DNA of 64,000 bases from Saposhnikovia divaricata (GCA_036435485.1 CM071595.1:107252580-107316579); one strand, 5' to 3'; shown: positions 33,901 to 46,254, counted from the stretch's first letter. Notes: generated by a model not told the origin, from the sequence alone. Translations and numbers: made by a program.

Positions 33901-34078
33901 TTAAAAAATGACTAATATGCAGGACAACCAACAAGCACTGCTGAACAAGTTGCGGATAATCTACTGCCACAAAATATTGACGTGGAGAGGAAATAGCAAA
34001 AGAACCCTCATATTGGAAGGTGCTGCGAATTTGGCAAAGAGCAAGAACTTGGTTACTAGAAAAAGTATATGTCAGTGA
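27918..34078 (+). CDS. Transposon-encoded Ulp1/C48 SUMO-protease-like protein (1,133 aa, 17 exons)
   Basis: Exons: 27918-27927, 28431-28810, 28909-28998, 29154-29891, 29975-30142, 30229-30261, 30338-30508, 30617-30727, 30822-30944, 31285-31374, 32013-32093, 32202-32794, 32891-33068, 33171-33314, 33410-33547, 33642-33839, 33923-34078. All junctions are GT-AG and the joined frame is open. The N terminus is basic (RRRSGRLIANPW). A globular region in exon 4 (~residues 180-400, VRSTGFGPLLNFRMVCYTHN, GLPIGN) resembles regions common in plant transposon-linked proteins. The middle is acidic with ESQEENADDT repeated twice. The C terminus is a C48 peptidase with His980 (DMGHYYII), Asp997 (LEIIDNR), Gln1048 and Cys1056 (GVDCGIFVMRH). 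That family removes SUMO-like modifiers from proteins. The role in transposition is unknown. The splice map is a hand model, and small exons could be misplaced. Confidence 0.85.
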
Positions 34079-35163
34079 GGTTGATTCATTTACCACATTG
34101 TAATTTGACTATATCTGTTTTCCTGGAACGCACTGAATTTGTTGTTTCAATGCTTTTAAATTGTCAAGCTCAAGTTGATCATTCTTATGACTTTACTGGA
34201 CAAGTTAAGTAATGCTTTATGCAAGTTAAGTTGATCATTCTTATGATTGTACTGGACAAGTTATGTAATGATTTCTTGCCAATATCCACCCAATTTACTT
34301 GACATCTTTGATATCTCCAAAACCTCCAAACTAAGAAAAATAAAAAAAAAAAGTCTTTTTTTATTAAATTTCTCTGTGATAAACTATCACTTTTGTTATT
34401 TGCAACAGTAAGTGGTTTGACAATGAAAGATCTCTAACTTGTAAGAGATCCTAAAATCCTAAAATCCCTTCCAAACCAATAGGTACCAAAGTCTAAGTTG
34501 CAAGCTATTTATTCTGTGATAAATCCCAATTATCCTGTGATAAAGTTCATTTTTTTTGTTATTAAATTTAAGTTCTGCAAGAGTGTCGAGTATCAAAAAT
34601 TGTAAGATGAAGGATCAACACCTAATGAGGAGCATTCTGAACCAAGAACAGACTAAAATCAAGTGTTAAACTTAGGCTTAAAAAATTAAAAAAAAAATTC
34701 AGGGAATAAGACGCGTGCAACATTTATTATATGACAGTTCATGAAACAGAAATTGTAAGATGCTCGCCAAGTGTGTTATGCACAAACAGTGTTCAGATTT
34801 TGATCAGCACATGAAAAAAACATAATGTTCAAGTTGAACAGGCATTGTCAACAAATGCAACTAAATATTACACAATTTCTACTAAAGAACTGCTCCATTG
34901 CATCACTAATACAGCAAATTTCACTTACCCATAGAAGGTACAAAATGAACTAGATGATTGCAAATGTCGCATTAACCATTTGAACAATATGATAGCCATA
35001 GCATCCAACAAAATACAGTGTGCCCAAAAAGAAAAAAATCTGGATGCTCTCCAGAATATAAATACAAAAATAAAATAGATAATGTGCACAAATAACAAAA
35101 TATCCAATACACTTGTGGAAATTAAAAACATAAAAATAAAGACATGAGTTTAACAAAATCTAT
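34079..35163. other. Intergenic spacer between the two convergent MULE genes
   Basis: About 1.1 kb of AT-rich sequence holds the 3' ends of both genes and no credible ORF. A ~56-bp direct duplication (GTTGATCATTCTTATGA at 34174 and again at 34230, each followed by TACTGGACAAGTTA) occurs at 34174-34285. It probably includes the polyadenylation signals of both transcripts. Confidence 0.6.
34174..34285. repeat. Two-copy ~56-bp tandem duplication
   Basis: GTTGATCATTCTTATGACTT at 34174 recurs with few changes at 34230, followed by matching ACTGGACAAGTTA(A/T)GTAATG. It lies just past the stop codon of the protease gene. Confidence 0.8.
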
Positions 35164-38100
35164 TTAACCAGATTTTGGGATACCCTTGCAAGTTCGTGTA
35201 TTGTGACCTATATCTTTACAGCGGCTACACTGTCTTCCCTTCCCCGTTTCGATAGCCAACTCTCGACTGGTCTTTATCCGGCTCCCACATCCCTTGTTTC
35301 TACTTTGATTTGGATTAAGAACAGAAATTTCAGATTCTGGAACAGGAGGAATAAACTTATCTGCTCTGTGAACTCCTTGTAAAGGCGTGTTATCTGTGCT
35401 TTGAGTTAACGCAGCATTGATCGACTGAACTCCAGTGATTACAGAATCCAACTTGTCCTCATCTTCTCCGGCAAAATTCATACAGTTATGAAATTCAAAC
35501 CATGCCCTTGTCCTTTTCAACTTCTTTCTATCTCGTGCTTCACAAATTTCCGTTACTTTAGAAGACCCAAGGAACGAGTGACGCTTGACAGCATTCTTGG
35601 ACCAACGCGGCTTAACAAATTCCTTCGGAATCTGTTTTATGCTACACTGATGCAAAGCAGCAAATGCATGTCTACATAAGTAACCTTTTCTGAAAAACAA
35701 TTTACAGCTGCATTGTACATAATTGTCGCTTAGTCTGACAGAAACCTGGCAAAAGTCAATATTAACAAAAAATTAAAGACGATAACGTGAAACTTTGTAT
35801 AACTAAAAAATAAGAGATGTGTAAAATGGATTACAAAACCTGTTAATTTGTATAATTTGCTGAATATAGAAATAAATAAATAAAAGCAGTTAATTAATAA
35901 TTCAACAACTAATCAACACTTAATATACTCTACCTCAAAAACCTTATCATGCAGTAGCTCGTCTTTACATTTGAATAGCCTAGTATCATTTTCCCTTGAC
36001 ATATCTGACATACTAGTATGAAAACAAGCTGTTTTAATTTCTTCCCTGACGAGGTAATAAAGTTTTAGGGTATACCACTTAGATGCATCCTTTTCAATGG
36101 GCATTGTGGTGTCCATTTGTGGAATTTGTTGCGACTTTTTTTCATCTTCTGCATACCTGAGACGTTGCTTGTCCATAGCACTCTCAAAACTAGAATAAAA
36201 CTCCACCAGAGTGTCACCACTTTCATGAAAGTGTTGAAAGAAAAAATTGGAACTTTCTGACCTTGAAGTAGTTCTCAGTAAACCAGCCATCTCAATATCT
36301 GAAAAATAAGCAGGAATCCATTGATGCCTTATATTAAACAACTCAGTCAACCAGCTATTGTTCTCCAAATTATATTCTGAAATGACAGCATGCCAACTTT
36401 CTTCAAACTCAGTTGGCGAAAAGTGATCAGAATAAACGACTGACTTTAATTTTTCCACGAATTTCTTGTTTGACGACAACACAGGTCCGACCTGAAAAAA
36501 AAATTAAAAGTGCATAACAATTAAAACGTGATTAACAAAATAATAAAAAAACACTAAACAATCTGTAATATTTACCTTTGATGGTAACTTGTTCATAATA
36601 TGCCACATGCACAGACGATGCTTTGCTTTAGACCACCATTTATCTAAAGCTTTTTTAATTGCAGGACATTGATCAGTTATAACACAAGGGGGGACACTAC
36701 CCATTGCTTTCTTGAATGCTAGAAGTAGCCATTTAAAATTTTTATAATTTTCCTTCGCCAAAAGCCCCGCAGCAAACGTTACATTCTTCCAATGATTATC
36801 AACACCGGTGAATGGAACAAAAACCATGTTGTATCTGAGAAAGGATTGAAAAAATTGCAAAAAAAAAAAAACAGATGCATCAGTTTATGCTGAAAGTCAA
36901 GATAAATATCTGCCCTGTGCTTAAATTCTACTAAGCCTTACATAAAAATCTTGTTCAATTTAAATAAGTTGCCGAATCAGAAAATGAAAAATGTTTGCAT
37001 AACCACCAATAAAAATGCAGAATGACAACTGTTATGCAGACCAAACAAATTCCATATACAAAATTATGCAGAAAATTCACTAGAATATGAACAAGCTAAA
37101 CATAAAACCTGTATAAATTAAAGAAATCTAATCGAATTTTATTGTTCAATTTATCTATTTATTATGCCAGAAAAACGTTCTATTCTAATTTGTTTGGACT
37201 TACAATAAATTTGAAGCTTTCATCTAGCAAGCTCATATGTCCAAAAAAAGTAACAACAAACACATACCTATTGGTCCGAAAAGTGGGGTCAAATGAAACT
37301 ATGTCGCCGAATACATCAAAAGTTGCTTGACCAATAGCATCCGTCCAGAAAAGGCCGGTCAAATGACCATCTTTATCAACCTTGTAGTCATAATAAAATG
37401 TATTATTAGACGTCTCCTTCTTCAACTTGAATTTTTCCAAAATCATGTCAGCATCTTTATCTCCAATTCGAACTTTCACGTCCCTCGCAAAATTCTTAAA
37501 ATCAGTAACAGTTGCACCTATATCTTCGTAGGATCCCACCATTTCCTTAGCTAAAGCATGTGATCTCGTTGCACCAACATTTGCTCTTGCACAATCCATT
37601 ATAAAATTCTGATTAGCAACTGACAGATTCCTATTACATCTTAAAAACATTTTAGCAGCTCCAGTCGCTAGGGGATGATTATGTTCCTCAATAAAACTCA
37701 TAACCACAAAACCTTTAAGTCCTGCAGGTTTCATAACAATCTTTGCTTTACAATTGCATCTGCGAGACGTAGTTTTCCTTTGAGCTCCCTCACCACCATT
37801 TTCATCCAGACGCTTCGATTTGCCCTGATAGGGGGAACCACCCCTATTACATTGTATATATTTAGCCGACAATTCACCTTTCGCATCAGATTTTTCAGTT
37901 GATTTACGCACATCAAAGTTGCAGATTTGCCCATATTTCCAATAAAAACCATATGCATCTTGCAAAGTTGTAAAGTATTGATTTGTATATGGTTTCACCT
38001 TCTCGTCACATATTGGTACCCAATTTTTAATACCAGTCGCATCAACATATGTTGTAAACTCTGATTCATTTTCATTATTTAAATCCTCAACATCAGCATC

Positions 38101-38469
38101 AGATTCAGAACTTTCATTTTCTGATTCTGCACTTGGTTGTTCAGAATCCGAGCTCTCAACATGGGGATAAGACCGAACACCTAAAAACAAACCACACAAT
38201 TACAAATATTTAAACAAATTACGACAATAAAAACATGGACTAATTTTATAAAAAAAACATCCAGATCAAATACAAACAATGTAGAATTTCGAAAAGGGGA
38301 AGAAACGCAATCCTATTTTTACTGCTTGTACAATTTTTGTTAAAAAACATATGTACCCCAAGAAGATCCAACATAATTTTACTGCATCTTACACAAACAC
38401 TATATCATTTGTATTGTACTAAAAACAACATAAACAAAACAAACCTGAAGACTCTTCTGGATTGAACAT
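35164..38469 (-). CDS. FAR1/FRS-type Mutator-like transposase (778 aa, 5 exons)
   Basis: Minus-strand exons, in transcript order: 38469-38445, 38180-37268, 36834-36576, 36491-35934, 35745-35164. All are GT-AG and the frame is open. Exon 1 supplies only nine codons (MFNPEESS plus a split Gly). The protein has an acidic N terminus, a FAR1-type DNA-binding region (~85-185, YGFYWKYG, RRCNCKAK, EEHNHPL), and the MULE transposase core with candidate catalytic Asp306 (VSFDPTFRTNR), Asp366 (CVITDQCPA) and Glu478 (SRSESSN). These are followed by a SWIM zinc finger (C597, C599, C609, H611) and a C-terminal CCHC knuckle (CSRCKDIGHNTRTC, C758-C771). It should bind the element ends and catalyse cut-and-paste transposition. 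A domesticated FRS transcription factor is less likely because TIRs surround the gene and the catalytic triad is intact. Confidence 0.9.
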
Positions 38470-38730
38470 AATTGTGAATTGTTATTTAAGCAAATCCTCA
38501 AAAACAAAAAACGAAAATGAAACCTGTAGAACATAAGAAAGGCAAAGTGTTGATCGTGCAAAAACCATTGTGATAAATCTGTAAAAACCATTCTCCTATT
38601 GTTCCGGTTGAGAGAAACTGCCGCTAAAGTCGTTACCAGCAACACAAAACTTTAGATATAAAAGATAACAGATATACACGATCTTGGAAATGACACAAAT
38701 AACCTTAGGACCAGTTAATTAGTTTTTAAA

Positions 38731-38825
38731 TTGAAAAAAAAACTGACCGTAGGATTAAACTAAAATGAAGGGTCAAGATTTAGGACTCCAAGACTCCACA
38801 AAAATGTAGGACTCCACTGAACTTT

Positions 38826-38830
<5 letters not shown>
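38731..38830 (-). repeat. Right terminal inverted repeat of the Mutator-like element
   Basis: Read on the minus strand from 38830 it begins AGAATAAAGTTCAGTGGAGT and continues through TGGAGTC and ATCCTACGGTC, matching the left TIR imperfectly over ~80 bp. The divergence between ends is greater than usual for a classical long-TIR MULE. Confidence 0.65.

Positions 38831-38873
<43 letters not shown>
38829..38873. repeat. (TA)n microsatellite between the MULE and an adjacent MITE
   Basis: About 22 TA units. The tract is shared by the right end of the Mutator-like element and the left end of the MITE at 38874. Confidence 0.95.
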
Positions 38874-38877
<4 letters not shown>

Positions 38878-39252
38878 CTTGTTCTAATAGAAACTAACTT
38901 AGAATAGAAACTAGAAACTAAACCTAAATTAAATATTTCAAGCTAATCTAATTACCAAATTAGGGGTACTCCAATACAAAAAACGTTTAAAATTATTGTC
39001 TCTATTCAACAAAAAAATAAAAAAAAATTAAAAAAAAAAAAGTTACTGTTCACGTGATGACGTGGCACGTGAACAGTATTTTTTTTAAAAATTTTTTTTT
39101 ATTTTTTTTTATATTTTTGTTGAATAGAGCCAAGAATTTTAAACGTTTTTTGTGAAGGTGCCCCTTGCGAGGCCATTAAAATAAATGAAATATAATTTAT
39201 TTAGTGTAGGTTTCTAGTTTCTATTCTATGGTTGGTTTCTATTTGAACGCTA

Positions 39253-39253
<1 letters not shown>
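38874..39253. mobile_element. Foldback MITE (~380 bp) inserted in a (TA)n tract
   Basis: The left end GGGTCTTGTTCTAATAGAAA and the reverse complement of the right end (GCTAGCGTTCAAATAGAAAC) share ~30 of the first 45 bases, including a perfect AGAATAGAAACTAGAAAC block. The inner arms are also complementary (around AAACGTTTAAAATT and CTCTATTCAAC), so the whole element folds back, with CACGTGATGACGTGGCACGTG near the centre. It is flanked on both sides by (TA)n. It has no ORF. A relative is at 51337-51710. Confidence 0.85.

Positions 39254-39330
<77 letters not shown>
39254..39330. repeat. (TA)n microsatellite
   Basis: About 38 TA units directly after the MITE right end; with 38829-38873 it represents one split microsatellite. 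Confidence 0.95.
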
Positions 39331-39332
<2 letters not shown>

Positions 39333-39344
39333 TATTATATAATA

Positions 39345-41042
39345 CTAGCCTATACCCGTGTAAAGCACGGACTACCGTATATTATTATTATGAATTAATA
39401 CATAAATTATTTGATTTAATATAAAATTTTAATTTATTTTATTACTAATTTTAAATTTAAATATGTTCCATACTTAATTTCATTACATAAATAAATATCA
39501 TTAATTTAACGTTATTTTTAAATTTATTTTAAATATCTTAAGAATTCAAAAAAAAAAATTAAAAATTATTTAGTGTTTTATAACCTAAAATCGTAGAAGA
39601 AAGAATCGTAGTAAGAAATGTGTGTAGGCGATAGATTTTAATCGGATATAATTGAAAACATTTATAATTCTATAAAACATGTGTTTTTTTATTTTTAATA
39701 AATATATATAATTTTACAGATTTTGGAATTTTTTACACGTTATTTTAATAAAAAAACAAAAAACAAATTAAAATGTATTTAATTTTAATTAAAATTAAAA
39801 AATATTTCGATTATATTTCCATTAGAATTCTCCACCAACACCCAACTTCTCTTCAGACTCTTTCGAGAACCAATATCTTTTAAAAATAATATAAACAATT
39901 TCAATATAAAAATTTATTAATAAGTAAACAAATTAAAAAAAGGAAAATTAAAAGAAAAATAAATATACTATCTATATGTACTATACTTTTATAAGGAAAA
40001 TATGGTATAATTGGTTGGTTAGTTAAAATCTTTCTAAAAAACTTATTCAAACTTCTAAAAAAACAAATTAAAATATATACTATAATTTACTAAAATAAAA
40101 AATAAAACACATAATTTACATAAACACATACTTTATGAGTTATACTTCAACTGAAATTCAACTACATGCTCTTTCAATTATATTTTTAATATAATTTTTT
40201 TAACTTGTTTTTAGGAAGGTGTTAACAATTTTTTTGGAATGCGTTAACCAACCAATCACCACAAAACATGGGCTATTATCTATTATTATTATTATTAATA
40301 ACTAATTAATATATTAATTATTTGATTTAATAGAAAATTTTAATTTATTTTAATTAATTATATTAATAATTTTAAATTTATATATTTTTCATACTTAATT
40401 TCATGACATAAATAAATATCATTTAACGTTAATTTTAAATTTATTGTTAAATATTTTAAAATTCAATAGATATTTTTAAAATTTATTTATTGTTACCTAG
40501 AATAATAGAATAAAGAATCGTAGAAATAAGTTTGTGCGGGCGATGATTCTAATCAAGATATAATTGAAAACATTTATAATTCTATAAAACATGTGGTTTT
40601 TTATTTTTGAAAAATTACATACTCTCTCCGTTCCATTTATGTTGATGAAACAAATTAAGGGTTAAATATGTTAAATTTTTCTAAATATATAAAAAATTGA
40701 GAATAAGTATGACAGTTTTCATTTGATTGTTAAATATGTGTTAAAATTTTATTGTTTATTATATAGTTTTAGATTGTCTTTACTTTGTTGATTTATAATT
40801 TTTTGTAACTTTGTTAATAAATATGTGATTTTATTTCAAATATAATTGAAAGAGTAAGTAATAATTAAAGAGTTTGTTATTAAGTTAAATATGTAGTTTA
40901 TTTTTTGCAAAATAAAATTTTATATGCATTTTAATTTATTTTTTATTTTTTGAAAAGTGTTACTATACTTTTTGGGAAGGTGTTAACCGACCAACCGACC
41001 AACTAATTATACCCTGTTTCGCTTATAATAGTATAGTATAGA
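39345..41042 (-). mobile_element. Non-autonomous Helitron, minus orientation
   Basis: In minus orientation the 3' end is a hairpin (CCGTGCTTTACACGGG), then TATAGGCTAG, followed by T, as Helitrons end (CTRR before a host T). The 5' end reads TCTATACTATACTATTATAAG. The interior holds two diverged direct copies of a ~900-bp unit: one from ~39350 and one from ~40262, sharing ATTTGATTTAAT, GAAAACATTTATAATTCTAT and a GGAAGGTGTTAAC-type close. There is no coding capacity. The exact 5' boundary is uncertain. Confidence 0.7.
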
Positions 41043-42184
41043 AGAGTAAGAGCGATAATGAAGGTGTTCAATTCTTACCAGCTACTTCTAAATAATGAAT
41101 AATAAAACTATAAAACTAAATACATTACGTTACTAACAGTAACAGTAACCGAAGCCTACTTTTAGTAGGATATAATTGAATGTAAATTCAATTAACAAAA
41201 TAAATATACGTAACAATACCCTCAAGAATCTATACTATTATATAAATTCCGAAACATTGAAAGTTTTGGTACCTATTTTTTAGTACTAAGTGAATTTACT
41301 TATTTACCCTTCATTACAAAGAAACATAAATACACATAAAATAAATAACAACATAATATAATTAATCGTAATTAGTCGAGATAATACCTTTTATAAATAT
41401 CTAAAAACATCAATCGTATCATATCTTTCCGTCATTAATATTTTCTTTCCAATTAAAACACGTTATAATTAATGATAATTAATCGATTAAGATAATAAAA
41501 TTAATGGTAATTAGTCGATTGCCTTTTTCACATTAATATAATAAAATTAATGGTAATTAGTTTATTGCCTTTTTCACATTTACTTTTAGTTGAACATATT
41601 ACCTTTTATAAACACCTAAAAACATAAATCGTATCATATCTTTCGTTAATTAATATTTTCTTTCAAATTAAAACACATTACCTTTTTAATTTAAAACAAA
41701 TCTAAATTAATGATAATTAATCGATTACCTTTTTCACATTTACATTTAGTTGAACATATTACCTTTTATAAACACATAAAAACATCAATATCATATATTT
41801 TCATCATTAATATTTCCTTTATAATTCAAACACGTTACCTTTTTAATTTACAACAAATCTTACAATCATTAATATATACCCGAAAATATCACATCATATT
41901 TCTCAATTATTAATAAAATATATTAAAAATCGTATACATTCAAAAAATAAAAAAAAATCAAAAAAAAAATCGTATACATTGTTTATAATAAGGAAACATT
42001 AATATAATCTTTAAATATGAGTATATTAAATTAAATTTAATAAAAATTATTAAAAATATTAAAAATAATGATTATAAAAAACATAATTATAATATTAAAT
42101 AAAATCAATATATATAAAGGAGGATAACGGGAGTTTAGGTGGCGCTCTAATATCGTCTCAATCGATTTTTCTAATTTTCTAGAA

Positions 42185-44640
42185 TTTTAAACACTATTAA
42201 ATATAAAAATATCAATTAGCATATTAGAAGTAGAAATAGAATAGGTGTTCAAATTTATAAAGGATAAGAGTTCAAATTTATAGGGAAGACATATGATTAG
42301 AAGTTCTATTGGAAGTATAATAAGTATTTATAAGGCATACGATTAATTCTAATTCTATTGGAATTTAATTGTTATTAATTCTAATTTATTTATTGGAATT
42401 CGAATTTATAGGAATTCGAATTTATAAAGAAAAAGACTTCGAATTTATACGAAATAAGGAGAAATAATTTCAATATATATATTGAAGGTATAACGAGAAC
42501 TTCAAAACTATTTATACAATATAAACAAATTAGGAGGAGATATCTATATCTAGGCTGCCTAATTCAATAATCGTAAATGATCGTTTTATTATTCTTTATA
42601 TGGAAGAAATATGATCTGATCATGTCATAGTTGATGGTTTTACATGGTAGTTGATTGATTAGATAGACTCATACCTTTATCTAACTCATTATCCATTATC
42701 TGTTTGAAATATATAATTTAGTCATTTAATTCATTGATTTTTTTTATGAATGTTGATTATTGTTTGTTATAATATGTTTTCAGGTTATTTGCTTTTCAAG
42801 CATGATGCGGGAGAGAAGAGATGGCATCGAAAAGAAGTAATCTCAATTTTTTAAATTTTTTTTATTGTAAGGTCTTTTGTATATATTTTTTTTCTTATAT
42901 TTTTTGTCATTTATTTACTAGGCCTTCTGATTATTTTATAAATTTGGTGCACAAATAATATGAGAACTAATTTTGATTAAATTGATAATTAGATTTTAAT
43001 AATTGTTAATTAATGTTGATATCGCCGTGTGTTTCACTTTTTCGTTCAATCCTTTTATCAACGAAGGGTACGGAACAGAAGCATTGAGTCAACGTTCTGA
43101 TCTCGACTAATAACTTTAGGTATTTCTAAATAACATAATTTTTTTTTAACAGAATAACATAATTTAATCATGAACGTTATTGTCTTACAAGATACGTCGT
43201 AAAAAGTAAAATTGTGAACGAGGTTATTTTCATGACAGTCCACCACATGCTCAGAAAAAAGAAATCTATTTTTTAAGGTTCTTTATATTTTGATTACCAA
43301 ATATTTGGATTATAAGACGAGACAAATTGCGGACAAATTCTTGACAATATCGTGGAAATGAAAGTAAAAGGTATTTTGTCTCTGAATCGTCTCAATCAAT
43401 TTTTATAATTTCTTTGAATCTTTAATATTTATATATAAAAAGAATTATATATTAGAAGTAACATAGGTATTTGAATTTATAATAATGTTTAATTAAAAAA
43501 ATTGAAAGTAAAATAGATGTTCAAATTTATAAATAGGAGTAATTCAAATTAAAAGTAAATAGGTTTTTGTAAGAAATGAAAATTTTTATTGAAAATAGTA
43601 TAGGTGTTCGAACTTATAAATGAGAAGAGTTAGAATTTATAAACAATTTATATAATTAAAAGTTCTATTGGAAGTAGAATAAATATTTGTAAGACATATA
43701 ATTAAAAGTTCTATTGGAACTAGAGTGGGTATTCGAATTTCTAAAGTAGAAAAGTTCAATTTTTTTTAAAAAAATATATAATTAGATTACTATGGGAAAC
43801 AGAATAATTATTTGAATATGTAGAGGAGAAGTGTTCGAATTTACAAAAAAAAAATACATAATCAAAATTTTATTATAAGTAAAATACGAGTACAGGTTCT
43901 ATTAAAAGTAGAATACGTGTTTCTAAGACAGATAATTAAAAGTTCTATTGTAAGTAGTATATGTGTTCGAACTTATAAAGGGAATAGTTCGAATTTATAA
44001 ACAATTAATATAATTAAAAGTTCTATTAAAAATAGAATAAATATTTATAAGGCACATAATTAAAAGTTCTATTTAAACTATAACATGTATTCGAATTTAT
44101 AGATTATAAGAGTTCAATTTTTTTTAAAAAAACATATAATTAGAAGTCCTATTGGAAATAGAATGGATATTTGAATATGTAGAGGAAAAGAGTTCGAATT
44201 TATAGAAAAAATACATAATCAAAATTTTTTTAGAAGAAAAATACGAGTACAATGAATATGAATATATATATATAAAGGAGGATAGCGGGAGTTTAGGTGG
44301 CGCTCTAAGATCGTCTCAATCTATTTTTCTAATTTTCTAGAATTTTAGAATTTTAAACACTAATAAATATAAAAATATCAATTAACATATTAGAAGTAGA
44401 ATAGGTGTTCGAACTTATAGAGCAGAAGAGTTCGAATTTATAGGGAATACATATGATTAGAAGTTCTATTGGAAGTATAATAAGTATTTCTAAGGCATAC
44501 AATTAAAAGTTCTATTGGAAGTAGAATAGGAGTTCGAATTTATAGAGAATAAGAGTTCGAATTTATAGAAAAAAATATATAAATAAAAGTTCTACTAGAA
44601 GTAAAATAGGTGTTTGAATATATAGAGCAAACATATAATT
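42185..44640 (+). repeat. Degenerate ~80-95-bp minisatellite inside the Helitrons
   Basis: The unit is approximately ATTAAAAGTTCTATTGGAAG-TAGAATAGGTGTTCGAATTT-ATAGAG(G)AGAAGAGTTCGAATTT-ATA plus a spacer, and it recurs dozens of times with indels. Further copies occur at ~46020-46250, 46460-46550, 46740-46870 and 48340-48620. Stop codons are frequent in all frames, so it is not coding. Confidence 0.7.
42784..42837 (+). other. Possible captured exon fragment in a Helitron
   Basis: A pyrimidine-biased tract ending TGTTTTCAG precedes an open 54-base segment that translates as YLLFKHDAGEKRWHRKE in one frame and stops being coding-like at 42838. It is markedly less AT-rich than its surroundings. 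Helitrons often capture host exons. I could not identify a parent gene. Confidence 0.35.
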
Positions 44641-46254
44641 AAATATTTTATAGAAAGTGCGATCTTCTTAAATTATATATTTTTATATAAGTTATTATAC
44701 TTATATTAAGAAAATTTGTACATAAATCCAATACTATTGTCATATAAAAGTCACCGTATTTAAAAAGAAAAGAATTGATGTGTTAACATAATAAAAGAAC
44801 AATCTCACGGAGGAATCCTAAATAAATACAGGAGTATCTATAATATAAAGATAAAATAAGATGTGTTTTTTTTTCTAAAACTCCAAAAATTTTAGAAAGT
44901 CTAGAGAAAGTATAAATTGGAATTCACTCTATTTTTTAGGTTTTGATTTTAAGGAAAAAAAATTGTTGTGTAAGATAAGTATCATCAATATTATAATGAA
45001 GTTGGAATTTCGATCCCATACGATAGCGGCTCGAAACGTGTTTAACGGGAAGACGGCTCACTATAAAAGATTGTACTAACTATTAAAATATCATATTAAT
45101 GTTATAAATTTTATTCTATTTTTAGGATTTTATTTTTATGGATAAACATTATCATACAAGTAATATATGTAAAAGTTAGGTTTTTGGTCTTAACGAGAGA
45201 GCGGATCAATAGTAATAACCGTGTTTAACAAGAAAGCGATTCATTAGATAAGACCGTATAAAAGATGTTTAAATATATAAGTAATACATAAAATAAAACG
45301 GTTTATTGGAAGTAGAATACGAGGACGGTGGAGACGTCTTATACGATTTTTTAAAGCTATACATCTTTTTTTCCTAGAAATCCTTTATTTTAACTTTTTT
45401 ATACAAGTTAATTATAATTGCATTACAAAAATATATCCATAAATGTAATATTATTCCCGTAACGAAAAGTCTTCGTATTTTAATTTTTTTTATATGTTAA
45501 AATAACAGAAAGACATTCCCATGCGGAAATTGTAAATAAATACAAAAATATCTATAATATACAGAAAATATAAGATGTATTTTCATCTTTTAAAACTCCA
45601 TAAATATTAGAAAGTTTAAACAATATAAAAATTAAAATTTACTCTCTTTATATAATGAAGTTAGAATTTTGGTTTTAAATAAGAGCGGCTTGAAACGTAT
45701 TTAACAGGAAGACGGCTCGCTAGAAAAGATTGTATTAGCAATTAGAATTTGATACCGAAATTATAATTTTTTTTATTTTTACGGTTCAATTTTATGGATA
45801 AAAAATATTATATAAGTCTTTATAATATATGTTAAAGTTGAGATTTCGGTTTTAACGAGAGAGCGGCTCAATTGAAAGAATCGTATTTAACAAGAAATCT
45901 ATTCATTAGAGAAGATTATTTAATTATTAAAATTTAATATTAATATTATAAATAAACGTAAATGTATTGAATTTTTAAAAAATATTGTAATGCCGCCGCG
46001 AAGCGCGGCTTTATCAACTAGGTTCTATTAAAAGTATAATAGGTATTTGTAAGACATATAATTAAAAATTCATCGGAAGTATTATCGGTGTTCGAACTTA
46101 TAAAAGAAAATAGTTCAAATTTATAAAAAATTTAAATAATTAAAAGTTTTATTTGAAGTAGAATAAATATTGGTAAAGCATAAAATTAAAAGTTTTATTG
46201 GAACTAGAATGGTATTCGAATTAATAGAGAAGAAGAGTTAAAATCAATCAGTCA

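Larger units (their letters stand above)
27519..38830. mobile_element. Mutator-like element (~11.3 kb) with FAR1-type transposase and Ulp1-like protease genes
   Basis: Two convergent, apparently intact multi-exon genes lie between imperfect terminal inverted repeats. One is a FAR1/FRS-type MULE transposase (minus strand). The other is a large protein with a C-terminal C48/Ulp1 cysteine protease domain (plus strand). Each start codon lies ~360-400 bp inside its end, as expected when promoters sit in or next to the TIRs. Both ends meet (TA)n tracts. Plant MULEs that carry Ulp1-like genes are known (for example Arabidopsis Kaonashi). The tail-to-tail arrangement recalls mudrA/mudrB of MuDR, but the partner here is a protease. 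Because all catalytic residues in both proteins are present, this copy may be autonomous. Confidence 0.85.
42105..46021 (+). mobile_element. Second Helitron family, nested copies
   Basis: The 5' end is A|TCAATATATATAAAGGAGG at 42105, followed by a conserved leader containing GTTTAGGTGGCGCTCTAA and ATCGTCTCAATC. The same leader restarts near 44250-44300, which suggests a second copy inserted inside the first. The 3' end is a strong hairpin GCCGCCGCGAAGCGCGGC followed by TTTATCAACTAG (~45992-46021). The host-like sequence GGTTCTATTAAAAGTA after 46021 matches sequence near 43890, supporting nesting. There are no ORFs. Confidence 0.6.

Noticed and set aside
38400..38645. 81-codon minus-strand ORF upstream of the transposase
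   Set aside because: It overlaps the leader and short first exon (38445-38469) of the transposase in a different frame and has no recognisable character.
42185..44640. CRISPR-like array
   Set aside because: The repeats are degenerate, AT-rich, without constant spacers, and lie in a plant Helitron. No prokaryotic context exists.
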